A stretch of DNA of 64,000 nucleotides from Actinernus sp. WN-2022 (lineage: Eukaryota > Cnidaria > Anthozoa > Actiniaria > Actinernidae). The notes below the pieces were generated by a model, which made no database searches, was not told the origin of the DNA, and saw nothing but the letters and a program-made list of their open reading frames with translations. Location: contig JAOWCC010000019.1 in NCBI GenBank assembly GCA_030867875.1, positions 76,412,861-76,476,860 of the forward strand, read 5' to 3'. The translations under genes were made by a program, and so were the position numbers. Of this stretch, positions 22,243 through 34,079 are shown piece by piece (position 1 is the stretch's first letter; each line of letters opens with the position of its first letter).

Positions 22243-22770
22243 CAGCAGATTTCGTATGAGTGGGACAAACTACAGCACTGACTACAGCACGGTTACCGTA
22301 TGGCATGCCGTGACGTTGAAATGGTTTCCCATTGTTTTTGTCCTGCTGATCCAATCAAATCACAGAACTACGGCACAGCACAGCTACAGCCACACCGCGG
22401 CAAAAACATCACGCGCATGCGTATTTGCTATTTCTTATCCGCGCGCGGCCGCCCCCTGTTTCCCGCGAAAACTGAAATGAAACAACAGGCACATGCCGTG
22501 ATTTTAACGTTTCTGCTTAAAAGTATTCATTTGTGAACTGTTTTGTCAAAAAATAAGAAAACTACTTAAAAGCTAAGCCTAAGACTTTAACAGGTTGAAG
22601 TTTTCTTAATTTGTAATTCATTGTGAGTTTACTAAGTTGTAAAATTGTTTACTAAAAAAGTTCAAACCCTCAGAAACATGTATTTGAAACCAGAGCCTTC
22701 ATTCTTTCGGCCAGCGGAACATAACGTTTTGCCGCGGTGGGAGCTACACACTCATACGAAATCTGCTCTA
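22243..22770. mobile_element. Harbinger-like MITE with AGCAGATTTCG termini
   Basis: Perfect 19-bp inverted termini (AGCAGATTTCGTATGAGTG at 22244-22262, complement at 22749-22767). Copy B has the empty site, TATATGCTAACTTG. CTA flanks both ends, a 3-bp duplication compatible with PIF/Harbinger elements, although the left junction also carries a few extra bases. The interior of about 490 bp is non-coding. It includes CCAAT-like words and a GC-rich patch near 22440. Confidence 0.75.
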
Positions 22771-23297
22771 ACTTGAAGCCGCCCACACAAGGCCAGCAGT
22801 GGGATGCTTTCAAGTTCAAGTTTCACCTCGTATTTATCTGATGGTGAATATTGATGTTGAGTCTTCTGTCCCATAAAATAACCATCCCCAGCCTACTTTT
22901 GATGGAATTAACATATGCCACTCCGTGATGAAAGAGGTTTGATTTATCTCATTTTAAATGAACACAGTGTTCACTTTTGAACACTCCTTTTGCTTAGACT
23001 TTCCTCAGTTTTGAATAAGTAAGATTGTTAGATTTCGTGACTAAAAACAACGATACTTTCGATTGTTTTGAAAATCCCAAGCGTAAGGCGTAGTTTCTTA
23101 TACGAAACCGTACGTATCGAAACCAAATAGGTTTTGCATTTGATAAAGCAGACTACTGCGGCTAGGAACGAGTAAACCGTACTAAAACTAGTAAAAGTCA
23201 TGTTGAGCTACAGATATTCTTAGTGGTTTCGACTTGACGAGTTGTTCTTGCTACAAAAGGACGGTAGTTTTGCCTCAGATCTAGAGTTGTTTAGAGG

Positions 23298-23383
23298 TTA
23301 TTACACGGAAAGTTGTGAAATACGGCTGGGTATTTTTACGAGTAAAAATTCCCAGCCGTATTACACAACTTTTCGTGTAATAA
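23298..23383. repeat. 86-bp hairpin
   Basis: TTATTACACGGAAAGTTGTG at the left is mirrored by CACAACTTTTCGTGTAATAA at the right. Arms of about 40 bp surround a loop of only a few bases (GAG centre, near 23340). Almost the entire unit pairs with itself. MITE-like. Confidence 0.8.
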
Positions 23384-23487
23384 GTTGTTTATTATACGTA
23401 GAAAAAATATAAGCAAATACCGTGAACAAACATCCTGTAAAAATACGTTGGATCCGAAGTGAGGACCTATGCAGGCAAAAATATGAA

Positions 23488-24628
23488 AAATAACGAATGA
23501 AAAGTCCGAAGACTACAGCAAAGCTGATATACAACGTAAAATTCCAACACAAAGCACAGGTAGCCCAAGCTTGGGATCTGTATAATATTTAACAGCATTT
23601 GTATGGGATTTTTTAGTTTTCCATGTACAACGTAAATCATGAATAAAACTCGACAAAAACCTATACAGTGTCTTCTTGTGTTCCTTAACTATGTCTGTGC
23701 CATGTTACAACAAGAAAACATGATTTTGTTGAAATTCGCTGTAACATGGCACAGACATAGTTAAGGAACACAAGAAGACAATGTATAGGTTTTCGTCGAG
23801 TTTTATTCAAGATTTACGTTGTACATGGAAAACTAAAAAATCCCATACAAATGCTGTTAAATATTATACAGATCCCAAGCTTGGGCTACCTGTGCACAAA
23901 GCACTACGGTTAGCTAGGCCTGACATGAAAAGCGCTCGGACTAGATTGCAGCCATAGACAGCTGTTTCGTTCTTATTAGAACTCGTCAGTATGGCATAGC
24001 AAACAGAACACAGGCTTCGGTGCCAATGCACTACCGACCCGGGACTGAGCTAAGGAGCATCTAGTTTCGAGCCCACAGAAATGTTTGGTTATCGGGTCAC
24101 ACGTCATTACGTGTGGCGAAAAGCCAAAAACCAAACAAATCTGAACCTAACATGTCAGTGCCTTGTGAGAAATAGTTATGCTGGCCAGACCAGCTTTATA
24201 AATGATGACAATAACAGGAATATTCGGATCCATATAAGACCTACGGTACAAAAATCCATAATTTATAAAGCTGGTCTGGCCAGCATAACTATTTCTCACA
24301 AGGCACTGACATGTTAGGTTCAGATTTGTTTGGTTTTTGGCTTTTCGCCACACGTAATGACGTTGACCCGATAACCAAACATTTCTGTGGGCTCGAAACT
24401 AGATGCTCCTTAGCTCAGTCCCGGGTCGGTAGTGCATTGGCACCGAAGCCTGTGTTCTGTTTGCTATGCCATACTGACGAGTTCTAATAAGAACGAAACA
24501 GCTGTCTATGGCTGCAATCTAGTTCGAGCACTTTTCGTGTCAGGCCTAGCTAACCGTAGTGCTTTGCGTTGGAATTTTACGTTGTATATCAGCTTTGCTG
24601 TAGTCTTCGGACTTTTCATTCGTTATTT
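23488..24628. mobile_element. Large palindromic element (arms about 370 bp)
   Basis: The left arm 23488-24203 (minus a 347-bp insertion) pairs with the right arm 24261-24628 across a 57-bp loop. Outer ends carry AACGAATGAAAAGTCCGAAG and complement; inner ends carry GTTATGCTGGCCAGACCAGC and complement. Mismatches are few. Frames within the arms (for example 24081-24317, 24147-24353 and 24432-24698) are arm translations and mirror one another. A related half copy lies at 7248-7680 with its loop inverted. Confidence 0.92.
23548..23901. mobile_element. 340-bp near-perfect palindrome inserted in the palindromic element
   Basis: Element 23555-23894 has termini CACAGGTAGCCCAAGCTTGG and complement. 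Arms of about 150 bp pair almost perfectly around a loop near 23715-23740. CACAAAG flanks both sides (23548-23554 and 23895-23901), a 7-bp target duplication. The unoccupied site is visible in the 7.3-kb relative (ACACAAAGCACTACGG) and in the opposite arm. It is a nested and therefore younger insertion. Confidence 0.92.
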
Positions 24629-24639
24629 ATTATACGACA

Positions 24640-25640
24640 GGCGACAGCTAACACGAACAAAAAAGGTTTGTTTTCGCTTACCTTACTGCTCTGTTTGAAG
24701 AAAATCTTGAGACAAGAAATCTCGAGAGAAGAAACCTCTCAGTCTCAGTTGAAGTCAAATGTAGGCGGCGCACGGGCGCGCACTGAAAATGTTTTTTGCC
24801 GCGCTAAAAGCTGATTGGCTGTTGCTCAAACAGCGCCATTTCGATTGACTCGCGCGCAGGTGGTGGGCGCTACGATCGCAAAGCACGTTGGTCCATTTCA
24901 CAAAATCGGCTCATTTCGCACAAGCTGCCGTCGAGCGAACACCTCTGAGAGAGCTGTTCGAATCGGTTCGATCGGCGAAGAGCGTTTTGTTCGGGTATTA
25001 AAAAGAAAGTTGTTCCCTCACTGGGATGAATTACCTCCTACAGTTTATCAAAAATTGTGTGAAAAGCGCCACAGAGCAATTCAAAGGGAAAAAAGCGACA
25101 GTCTCCAGCTCCACGAAACGTCGTTTATATGAATGAGAGTTGAATACTTTTGCCAGCTTTTAACAGGTGAGTTTAGTTTTTTCCTTCGCCCTTTTACTTG
25201 CATAAATCAAGGCTCAAAATATTGAGTCGAAGCTTGCAATTAGGTCGGTGTACATGTAGTACTGCTTGAAGTGGTACTAAATTAATAGGAGCGTTCATTT
25301 TGTCAGCCTTTGTTTATATTGTTTATAAATTTATTATAAACTTTTATATTTCGAAAGATAAGCCAACACTTCATCTTTGACTAGGAGATGAGACCCAGTT
25401 AATGCTCAGACTTCCCCTCCTAACTGATTTGATATTTCAAGGATAATCACACAAGTTTCTATTTCATCGGTACATAAGCAGTGTACAATGTCAATGGTTT
25501 CTGATGAGCCTACCCTTTATAACATTTGGCTTTTGTTTCTTTTGATACAGGAACAGAAGAGAGTGACATTCCAGCTACTTGTGCATAATTATATAGATGG
25601 GATACTAAACCAGCATATAATTCTACCGAGACAAATAATT
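24640..25640. other. Unassigned stretch with one open frame lacking ATG
   Basis: The frame at 24815-25132 starts at TTG, has no in-frame ATG near its start, and encodes a basic peptide (FVRVLKRKLFPHWDELPPTV) with no known motif. A first exon or transposon scrap cannot be excluded. Otherwise AT-rich with no recognised feature. Confidence 0.25.
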
Positions 25641-25659
25641 ATTACAGAATATATATATA

Positions 25660-25815
25660 GCCTGTGTAGCAGTGCAAGGGAGGGAGAGGGGGACAGTGGA
25701 GCTCCTTGTGCTGGCTAAGAACAAGATTCACATTAGCTATAGTCCTGTTCAATAATACATTTAAGCAGTGGTGTCGGGAGGGAGAGGGGCAGTTGCCCCC
25801 ACCCCCTCTGCCCAG
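25660..25815. repeat. Pair of G-rich direct repeats
   Basis: The word GGGAGGGAGAGGGG(G)ACAGT occurs near 25678-25695 and a similar GGGAGGGAGAGGGGCAGT near 25777-25795. It looks like a local duplication of a purine-rich element about 100 bp apart. Confidence 0.45.
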
Positions 25816-25839
25816 TTTCAGAAGAGAGAGACACATGTA

Positions 25840-26940
25840 CATACATAGTTTTTATTTAAACACAGAGTCTCTTTGTGTTACATGCTCTCCAAGGGAGCCA
25901 TGTATAAAGGTAAAAATTACGATATGAGTAAAAATATAAAAGCTAAAACTAAGATATTAAAATGTTCTAATCGCTAATTAATATAATCATTAAATTTATT
26001 TACAGTTGACCTAAGTACCTCTTAAAATTGTATAGGTCGATCTGGCTGGTTTTTGGCTGCAGCTGGTAAGCTATTCCAGAGAACGGCCCCCTGATACTGA
26101 AAGCTGTGTTTACCAGCTTCGGTCTGTGGATGTTTTATGAAAATATTATGTGCTGAATTTCTTAAACTATGGGAGACAGTGTACAGTGTTTGAATTTGCA
26201 AATAGTTTATGCAAATAGTCTGGTGAAGTCCCATTTAATGTTTTAAACATTAAAGTTGCAAGTTGTTTGCATCTTCCGTTCTCAACATTGTCCCATTTAA
26301 GCTCATCCAGTAGCCCAGATGACGGTTCATCATAATTAGAAAAGGTAATCACTCTGGCAGCTCTATTTTGGAGCTTTTGAAGGTGATCCAATAGCCCTTT
26401 ACCACATGAGGTTCCCCATACTGCACTACAGTAATCGAGATATGGTAGTACGAGGGAATTGTACATACTAGTATTTAAATTTCAAATGGTACAAGGCTTC
26501 TAACTCGTTTTAAAGCTCCAATCCCTCCTAAAATTTTCTTAGAAATGTTATCCACCTGTTGTTTCCATGTTAGGGACTCATCAATCTAACTCCAAGATAT
26601 TTGTAAGTTTGTTCTCTCTAAGGGTTTGTGATCAACTTTGATTATGAAATTATGTTCAAGGTGTCTTATTTTATGCCGACTTGCAACTTAGTATCATAAA
26701 CTTAGTTTTTACTATATTTAAACTAAGTTTATTTGCCTTTAACCATATGTGCACCTTATTCAAGTCATTTATTGGTTCATTTGTTGCTCTAGAACATTTG
26801 GGTCTGCATCAGCTACTGTAAGGCTGGTATCATCAGCATACATTCTTACTTCTGAGAATAGATCACAAGAGGGGAGATCATTAATATAAGTTATGAAGAG
26901 AAGACAGAAGTCGTCAATGAAAATGTCTCAGAATTCATCT
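25840..26940 (-). mobile_element. CR1-like LINE, 3' half, family 1
   Basis: The minus strand encodes the end of an RT domain and the LINE C-terminus. MYADDTSLTVADADPNVLEQ carries the catalytic ADD at the complement of 26826-26840. Further 3' come LPYLDYCSAVWGTSCGKGL, LQKLQNRAARVITF, LLDELKWDNV and FQYQGAVLWNSLPAAAKN. Frameshifts separate the parts (26467-26830 decayed; 26167-26466 and 26022-26234 in different frames). The tail resembles that of the LINE at 47.4-48.3 kb. The 5' end is missing. Confidence 0.85.
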
Positions 26941-27400
26941 CCCCCCCCAGTTTCCCCCAATTTTAAGGGCCTCCCTATGCCCCAGCATTTAAGCATTAAT
27001 TAGCTTTTCTATAATTCAGGTTGATTTGTCCTATGAAATAATTACGGTACATACATTGTACATGTAATTTTTTTTATTGTTGCCATTTATATTAAATTAG
27101 ATAATTTAAATATTTCCACATGACTGTAATGTAGGTGCACAGAATCAAATAATGCACTTATCAGCAGCTTCCCCCAGGAGTAGACCCCAGGATGATAAAG
27201 AGGATTGCAAAAAGGGTGGAACAAACTTCATGATTTTCCCCAGGGGTGGGGAAATGTTATTAGTCAAAGTCCCCTGGGTCCCATTTTCCTTAAACAGAAA
27301 ATCCCTCTTATGTGAGATTATAATCTTACAAATTCCCCCTTGCTTATCTTGGAACTTCAAACAAAGTCAAGCATTTTCCCCTACCCAAGGGCAAAACTTA
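26941..27400. other. Unassigned stretch
   Basis: C-rich and G-rich simple tracts occur at about 26941-26960 and 27140-27260. ORFs here are low-complexity translations. No gene supported. Confidence 0.35.
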
Positions 27401-27439
27401 CATTCAATCCCCTTTTATTCCCCAACTTATCCCCCTGAT

Positions 27440-27812
27440 CGGCCTGGGAGGGCTTATTAGAGAGGGGGGGAGGGGGGGCTTATGTCAATGGAAGAGCCAA
27501 TGTTCAGTAGAGACAAGTGTAAAATTCCCTTTTATTCTCCACAAGGAACTGGGACACAAGGCGGGAAAACTAAAACATATGAAATTAACCGTCGAGGAGC
27601 GAAAGTTCAAGAATAAAATATTGTTTAAATAGTATGGTACCTTCATAAGGTTTAATTACATTCAAGAATGGAGTAACGCAACTACTGCAGTAATACTGAC
27701 TTTTTTTGGGGGGGCTTAATTAATTTTGTCTTCAAAAAGGGGGGCTTATTAGAAGAGAGGGGCTTAAAAGAGAGAGGGGGGGGGGGGGCTAAATAGAGGA
27801 TTTACGGTTAAG
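27440..27812. repeat. G-rich decayed element related to 60.7-61.1 kb
   Basis: Several GGGGGGCTTA and TTAGAAGAGAGG words and an end reading AAATAGAGGATTTACGGTT parallel the element at 60748-61119. Poly-G runs reach about 12 bases (27778-27788). Confidence 0.5.
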
Positions 27813-28940
27813 TGCATAAGAAAGGTGTTTTGAAAATAAATTATTTGCTTAAAAAAGTTGTGAATAGCTCTTGCTTTCCTCTCATTTGTTGCACTAGCCG
27901 ACCTCAAGATTTTTGAGCTGGCTTTCCAGGGGTATCTCATGTAGCACCACCGTGACCTCTCTTGCTGGGCTGGTAATTATTCCATCATCTGTTAATATAA
28001 TTAAATGAATAAAAATTGATGTAATAGCTGACATGTAGTGACAGTTGAATAACAGTACAATGCCACTTTGCTCAGTATAATTCCTTTTCTCAAATTTTCA
28101 TACAAACCTAAACTGAACCCCCAAAATTAAAAATTAAAATCTTTTTCCAACCCAAAATCATTCAAAGAACGAGTCTAAATACACCTGAATTATAATGAAG
28201 AATTTAGCTAAGTTTTGAAGTATCTTTTTAAGTGGCACCACAGGCAGCCAAGCGAGCGCTTCAAAACATCGAGAAACAAACGCCTGAAACTCCCTCATAT
28301 CGCCCCCAAAAGCACATTAGACCACATCAAAAGGTAAATAGTTTATTTCGCTACGAGTTTCAAGGTATTTGGGGATCATTCGACCAAATACAAGGATTTG
28401 TCGTGCCATTTAGCGAACTGTTTCGGTCAATTTACAGAAAACCGATGAAAACATACGATGACGTCACATGATTCACACTGCCACAGGGAGCCCACGCGCG
28501 GGTGGGCTGCCTGTGTTGGCACTGCAGCGGTGTTGTATTATGCAGTTTAGCCTAATCGCCAAAATTTTCCCAAATTCAAGTCAAAAATTCAGATCGAAGA
28601 TAGGTGGCGCTTCGAGGCGCTTTTATACAGTTTTAATCATACACATTTGGGGAATGATTTCCCAACCTTAGAGGAAGATTCGTCGATGGGTTTTGTCAAA
28701 GTTTCCAAGTCTCTAATGCGTGCTTTTAAGAATCTCATTCACATTGAGAAGTAATAATTTCCACCGTAAAATATAGGGCTAAAAGTACTATACTGAACAC
28801 CGCCAAAATAACTCGATGATCAAGATAAATCGATAAACCGATACTTCTAATTTCTATTCATGTGACGAAACGTAGAAGAAAAACTCATTACCAGCGTTTG
28901 ACTTACCAACAAAATGACACTTGTTGCACTCGAAACGCTA
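27813..28940. other. Unassigned stretch
   Basis: No convincing gene. The 79-codon frame at 28232-28471 starts with GTG and has no recognised motif. Confidence 0.3.
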
Positions 28941-29275
28941 AGTCGCATTATAATATTCCACTTTAGCTGACTTAATACTATGGTTGACACTATTTTTCAG
29001 TTGTTTGTATTCATTCCATCTCTCTGGGGTATTAACTAATATGCTTGTTATTTTCTTAGCCGTGTCCCGTAAAAACGTTTTTATTTTTTAGTTCTGATGT
29101 GAACCAAGGGGCTGACCGGGCTCGCACCCTTTTCCGTCTTAAACGGGCGTGGTGGTTACATACAGAGAGGAAAGTTTCTTTCCAAAGTTGGATCATTACA
29201 ATGATGCGGTTCAATACTCTCCCAGGGGACCAGCATGAGATCTTGTCTAAAGGGTGGTTCACACTTGCGACATAA

Positions 29276-29418
29276 AGCCCGGTTTCCATATGATCGTAAC
29301 GATCGCAGCGATCGCAGGATTCTTTTGTGCTGCGTATAAATTTACGCTTCAATTCATATCGAACAAAAGAATCCTGCGATCGCTGCGATTGTTGCGATCA
29401 TATGGAAACCGGGCTTAA
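29276..29418. mobile_element. MITE with AGCCCGGTTTCC termini and TAA duplication
   Basis: Arms of about 53 bp, AGCCCGGTTTCCATATGATC... and complement, flank a 34-bp loop. TAA precedes the left end (29273-29275) and follows the right end (29416-29418), giving a 3-bp duplication in the Harbinger manner. It inserted into the arm of the larger TIR element. Its right end (GGAAACCGGGCTTAAGCATAA) was later captured into the composite satellite units. Confidence 0.85.
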
Positions 29419-29423
29419 GCATA

Positions 29424-29665
29424 ACAGAGGGTCTACATGTCAGTTGTCAGTTAAATTTTTGGCCATTTGTCAGTTGTCAGTTAGCTCTAGTTAATCATCG
29501 CTAGAGAAAATTTACAATGTTTGACCACAAACACCAAATTTGTCAGTTGTCAGTTATTTTTCGGTTGTCAGTTGTCAGTAAAAAAGTCGTCATTTGTCAG
29601 TTGTCAGTTATTTTTAAGGCCGTTTGTCAGTAGTCAGTTAACCCCATTCAGACCCTCATAAAAAC
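29424..29665. mobile_element. Element built of GTCAGTT subterminal repeats
   Basis: AGGGTCT near 29425 and AGACCCT at about 29657 form short inverted ends. CATAA lies on both sides, consistent with a 5-bp duplication of the GCATAAGAACATACG target. The interior has at least ten GTCAGTT words, mostly in pairs (GTCAGTTGTCAGTTA). Its right end, GTTAACCCCATTCAGACCCT, became the first part of the 60-bp satellite monomer. Confidence 0.7.
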
Positions 29666-30360
29666 ATACGCAAGCGCACATTGTACCTCATGGTCAGTTA
29701 ACCCCATTCAGACCCTCATAAAAACATACGCAAGCGCACATTGTACCTCATGGTTAGTTAACCCCATTCAGACCCTCATAAAAACATACGCAAGCGCACA
29801 TTGTACCTCATGGTTAGTTAACCCCATTCAGACCCTCATAAAAACATACGCAAGCGCACATTGTACCTCATGATTAGTTAACCCCTTTATACTTGAGTAG
29901 AACAAAGCATTCATCCAACCTTCAAAAACTCATGAATAATTAATGAGCATTTTGTCCAATCAGATGAAGCAAATCACTCACGTGCATGCTCCTTTATACC
30001 TGATAAAATCGCATCATTCTAAAAGCCCGCGGAGGGATTGTTGCGATCATATGGAAACCGGGCTTAAGCATAAAAACATACGCAAGCGCACATTGTACCT
30101 CATGGTCAGTTAACCCCTTTCAGACCCTCATAAAAACATACGCAAGCGCACATTGTACCTCATGGTTAGTTAGCCCCATTCAGACCCTCATAAAAACATA
30201 CGCAAGCGCACATTGTACCTCATGGTTAGTTAGCCCCATTCAGACCCTCATAAGAACATACGCAAGCGCACATTGTACCTTATGGTTAGTTAACCCCATT
30301 CAGACCCTCATAAGAACACACGCAAGCGCACATTGTACCTCATGGTTAGTTAAGCCCATT

Positions 30361-30900
30361 CAGACCCTCATAAAAACATACGCAAGCGCACATTGTACCT
30401 CATGGTTAGTTAACCCCATTCAGACCCTCATAAGAACATACGCAAGCGCACATTGTACCTCATGGTTAGTTAAGCACATTCAGACCCTCATAAGAACATA
30501 CGCAAGCGCACATTGTACCTCATGGTTAGTTAGCCCCATTCAGACCCTCATAAAAACATACGCAAGCGCACATTGTACCTCATGGTTAGTTAAGCACATT
30601 CAGACCCTCATAAAAACATACGCAAGCGCACATTGTACCTCATGGTTAGTTAACCCCATTCAGACCCTCATAAGAACATACGCAAGCGCACATTGTACCT
30701 CATGGTTAGTTAAGCACATTCAGACCCTCATAAGAACATACGCAAGCGCACATTGTACCTCATGGTTAGTTAGCCCCATTCAGACCCTCATAAAAACATA
30801 CGCAAGCGCACATTGTACCTCATGGTTAGTTAAGCACATTCAGACCCTCATAAAAACATACGCAAGCGCACATTGTACCTCATGGTTAGTTAACCCCATT
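30361..30900 (+). repeat. 4-mer higher-order repeat (240 bp)
   Basis: Successive monomers follow the order A-type/AACCCC, G-type/AAGCAC, G-type/AGCCCC, A-type/AAGCAC at 30361, 30421, 30481 and 30541. The order repeats at 30601-30781 and begins again at 30841. The period of variants is 240 bp. Confidence 0.85.
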
Positions 30901-30960
30901 CAGACCCTCATAAGAACATACGCAGCGCACATTGTACCTCATGGTTAGTTAACCCCATTC

Positions 30961-33900
30961 AGACCCTCATAAAAACATACGCAAGCGCACATTGTACCTC
31001 ATGGTTAGTTAACCCCATTCAGACCCTCATAAGAACATACGCAAGCGCACATTGTACCTCATGGTTAGTTAACCCCATTCAGACCCTCATAAGAACATAC
31101 GCAAGCGCACATTGTACCTCATGGTTAGTTAGCACCATTCAGACCCTCATAAAAACATACGCAAGCGCACATTGTACCTCATGGTTAGTTAACCCCATTC
31201 AGACCCTCATAAAAACATACGCAAGCGCACATTGTACCTCATGGTTAGTTAACCCCATTCAGACCCTCATAAAAACATACGCAAGCGCACATTGTACCTC
31301 ATGGTTAGTTAACCCCATTCAGACCCTCATAAAAACATACGCAAGCGCACATTGTACCTCATGGTTAGTTAACCCCATTCAGACCCTCATAAAAACATAC
31401 GCAAGCGCACATTGTACCTCATGGTTAGTTAAGCACATTCAGACCCTCATAAAAACATACGCAAGCGCACATTGTACCTCATGGTTAGTTAGCCCCATTC
31501 AGACCCTCATAAAAACATACGCAAGCGCACATTGTACCTCATGGTTAGTTAACCCCATTCAGACCCTCATAAAAACATACGCAAGTGCACATTGTACCTC
31601 ATGGTTAGTTAAGCCCATTCAGACCCTCATAAGAACATACGCAAGCGCACATTGTACCTCATGGTTAGTTAAGCACATTCAGATCTCATAAGAACATACG
31701 CAAGTGCACATTGTACCTCAAGGTTAGTTAACCCCATTCAGACCCTCATAAGAACATACGCAAGCGCACATTGTACCTCATGGTTAGTTAACCCCATTCA
31801 GACCCTCATAAGAACATACGCAAGCGCACATTGTACCTCATGGTTAGTTAACCCCATTCAGACCCTCATAAGAACATACGCAAGCGCACATTGTACCTCA
31901 TGGTTAGTTAGCACCATTCAGACCCTCATAAAAACATACGCAAGCGCACATTGTACCTCATGGTTAGTTAACCCCATTCAGACCCTCATAAAAACATACG
32001 CAAGCGCACATTGTACCTCATGGTTAGTTAACCCCATTCAGACCCTCATAAAAACATACGCAAGCGCACATTGTACCTCATGGTTAGTTAACCCCATTCA
32101 GACCCTCATAAAAACATACGCAAGCGCACATTGTACCTCATGGTTAGTTAACCCCATTCAGACCCTCATAAAAACATACGCAAGCGCACATTGTACCTCA
32201 TGGTTAGTTAAGCACATTCAGACCCTCATAAAAACATACGCAAGCGCACATTGTACCTCATGGTTAGTTAGCCCCATTCAGACCCTCATAAAAACATACG
32301 CAAGCGCACATTGTACCTCATGGTTAGTTAACCCCATTCAGACCCTCATAAAAACATACGCAAGCGCACATTGTACCTCATGGTTAGTTAACCCCATTCA
32401 GACCTTCATAAAAACATACGCAAGCGCACATTGTACCTCATGGTTAGTTAACCCCATTCAGACCCTCATAAGAACATACGCAAGCGCACATTGTACCTCA
32501 TGGTTAGTTAACCCCATTCAGACCCTCATAAAAACATACGCAAGCGCACATTGTACCTCATGGTTAGTTAACCCCATTCAGACCCTCATAAGAACATACG
32601 AAAGCGCACATTGTACCTCATGGTTAGTTAACCCCATTCAGACCCTCATAAGAACATACGCAAGCGCACATTGTACCTCATGGTTAGTTAGCACCATTCA
32701 GACCCTCATAAAAACATACGCAAGCGCACATTGTACCTCATGGTTAGTTAACCCCATTCAGACCCTCATAAAAACATACGCAAGCGCACATTGTACCTCA
32801 TGGTTAGTTAACCCCATTCAGACCCTCATAAAAACATACGCAAGCGCACATTGTACCTCATGGTTAGTTAACCCCATTCAGACCTTCATAAAAACATACG
32901 CAAGCGCACATTGTACCTCATGGTTAGTTAACCCCATTCAGACCCTCATAAAAACATACGCAAGCGCACATTGTACCTCATGGTTAGTTAACCCCATTCA
33001 GACCCTCATAAAAACATACGCAAGCGCACATTGTACCTCATGGTTAGTTAGCCCCATTCAGACCCTCATAAAAACATACGCAAGCGCACATTGTACCTCA
33101 TGGTTAGTTAACCCCATTCAGACCCTCATAAAAACATACGCAAGTGCACATTGTACCTCATGGTTAGTTAAGCCCATTCAGACCCTCATAAGAACATACG
33201 CAAGCGCACATTGTACCTCATGGTTAGTTAAGCACATTCAGATCTCATAAGAACATACGCAAGTGCACATTGTACCTCATGGTTAGTTAACCCCATTCAG
33301 ACCCTCATAAGAACATACGCAAGCGCACATTGTACCTCATGGTTAGTTAACCCCATTCAGACCCTCATAAGAACATACGCAAGCGCACATTGTACCTCAT
33401 GGTTAGTTAACCCCATTCAGACCCTCATAAGAACATACGCAAGCGCACATTGTACCTCATGGTTAATTAGCACCATTCAGACCCTCATAAAAACATACGC
33501 AAGCGCACATTGTACCTCATGGTTAGTTAACCCCATTCAGACCCTCATAAAAACATACGCAAGCGCACATTGTACCTCATGGTTAGTTAACCCCATTCAG
33601 ACCCTCATAAAAACATACGCAAGCGCACATTGTACCTCATGGTTAGTTAACCCCATTCAGACCCTCATAAAAACATACGCAAGCGCACATTGTACCTCAT
33701 GGTTAGTTAACCCCATTCAGACCCTCATAAAAACATACGCAAGCGCACATTGTACCTCATGGTTAGTTAAGCACATTCAGACCCTCATAAAAACATACGC
33801 AAGCGCACATTGTACCTCATGGTTAGTTAGCCCCATTCAGACCCTCATAAAAACATACGCAAGCGCACATTGTACCTCATGGTTAGTTAACCCCATTCAG

Positions 33901-34079
33901 ACCCTCATAAAAACATACGCAAGTGCACATTGTACCTCATGGTTAGTTAAGCCCATTCAGACCCTCATAAGAACATACGCAAGCGCACATTGTACCTCAT
34001 GGTTAGTTAAGCACATTCAGATCTCATAAGAACATACGCAAGTGCACATTGTACCTCATGGTTAGTTAACCCCATTCAG
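30961..34079 (+). repeat. 13-mer higher-order repeat (about 780 bp)
   Basis: A 59-bp variant monomer containing AGATCT begins at 31681, 33240 and 34019, distances of 1,559 and 779 bp. Between them other variants keep register: GCACC three monomers later, AGCAC at +8, GCCCC at +9, a GCAAGTGC monomer at +11, and a G-type/AGCAC monomer at +12. The copy centred at 32461 lacks the AGATCT variant but keeps most other markers. Confidence 0.85.

Larger units (their letters stand above)
19277..23167 (+). repeat. Segmental duplication, copy A
   Basis: Collinear with copy B at 39906-42065, from GATCTGTTGTTTGTGTTTAA to ACTACTGCGGCTAGGA. Identity is high by eye between insertions. Copy A carries two insertions absent from B (19906-21757 and about 22243-22767), and lacks the 41361-41947 insertion of B. 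Removing insertions leaves about 1.5 kb in each copy. It includes a short GCGAGCCAAC tandem repeat at about 19558-19602. Confidence 0.92.

Noticed and set aside
24081..24353. Two similar ORFs on opposite strands (78 and 68 aa)
   Set aside because: They are the two arms of one palindrome, so the similarity is structural, not evidence of coding.
24815..25132. 105-codon ORF beside the palindrome
   Set aside because: Starts at TTG with no nearby ATG, no recognised motif, no splice evidence; kept only as a note.
27145..27460. Overlapping ORFs on both strands
   Set aside because: They translate C- and G-rich low-complexity DNA and mirror each other.
28232..28471. 79-codon ORF (MAPQAAKRALQNIEK by conceptual start)
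   Set aside because: The start is GTG, composition is unremarkable and no domain is visible.
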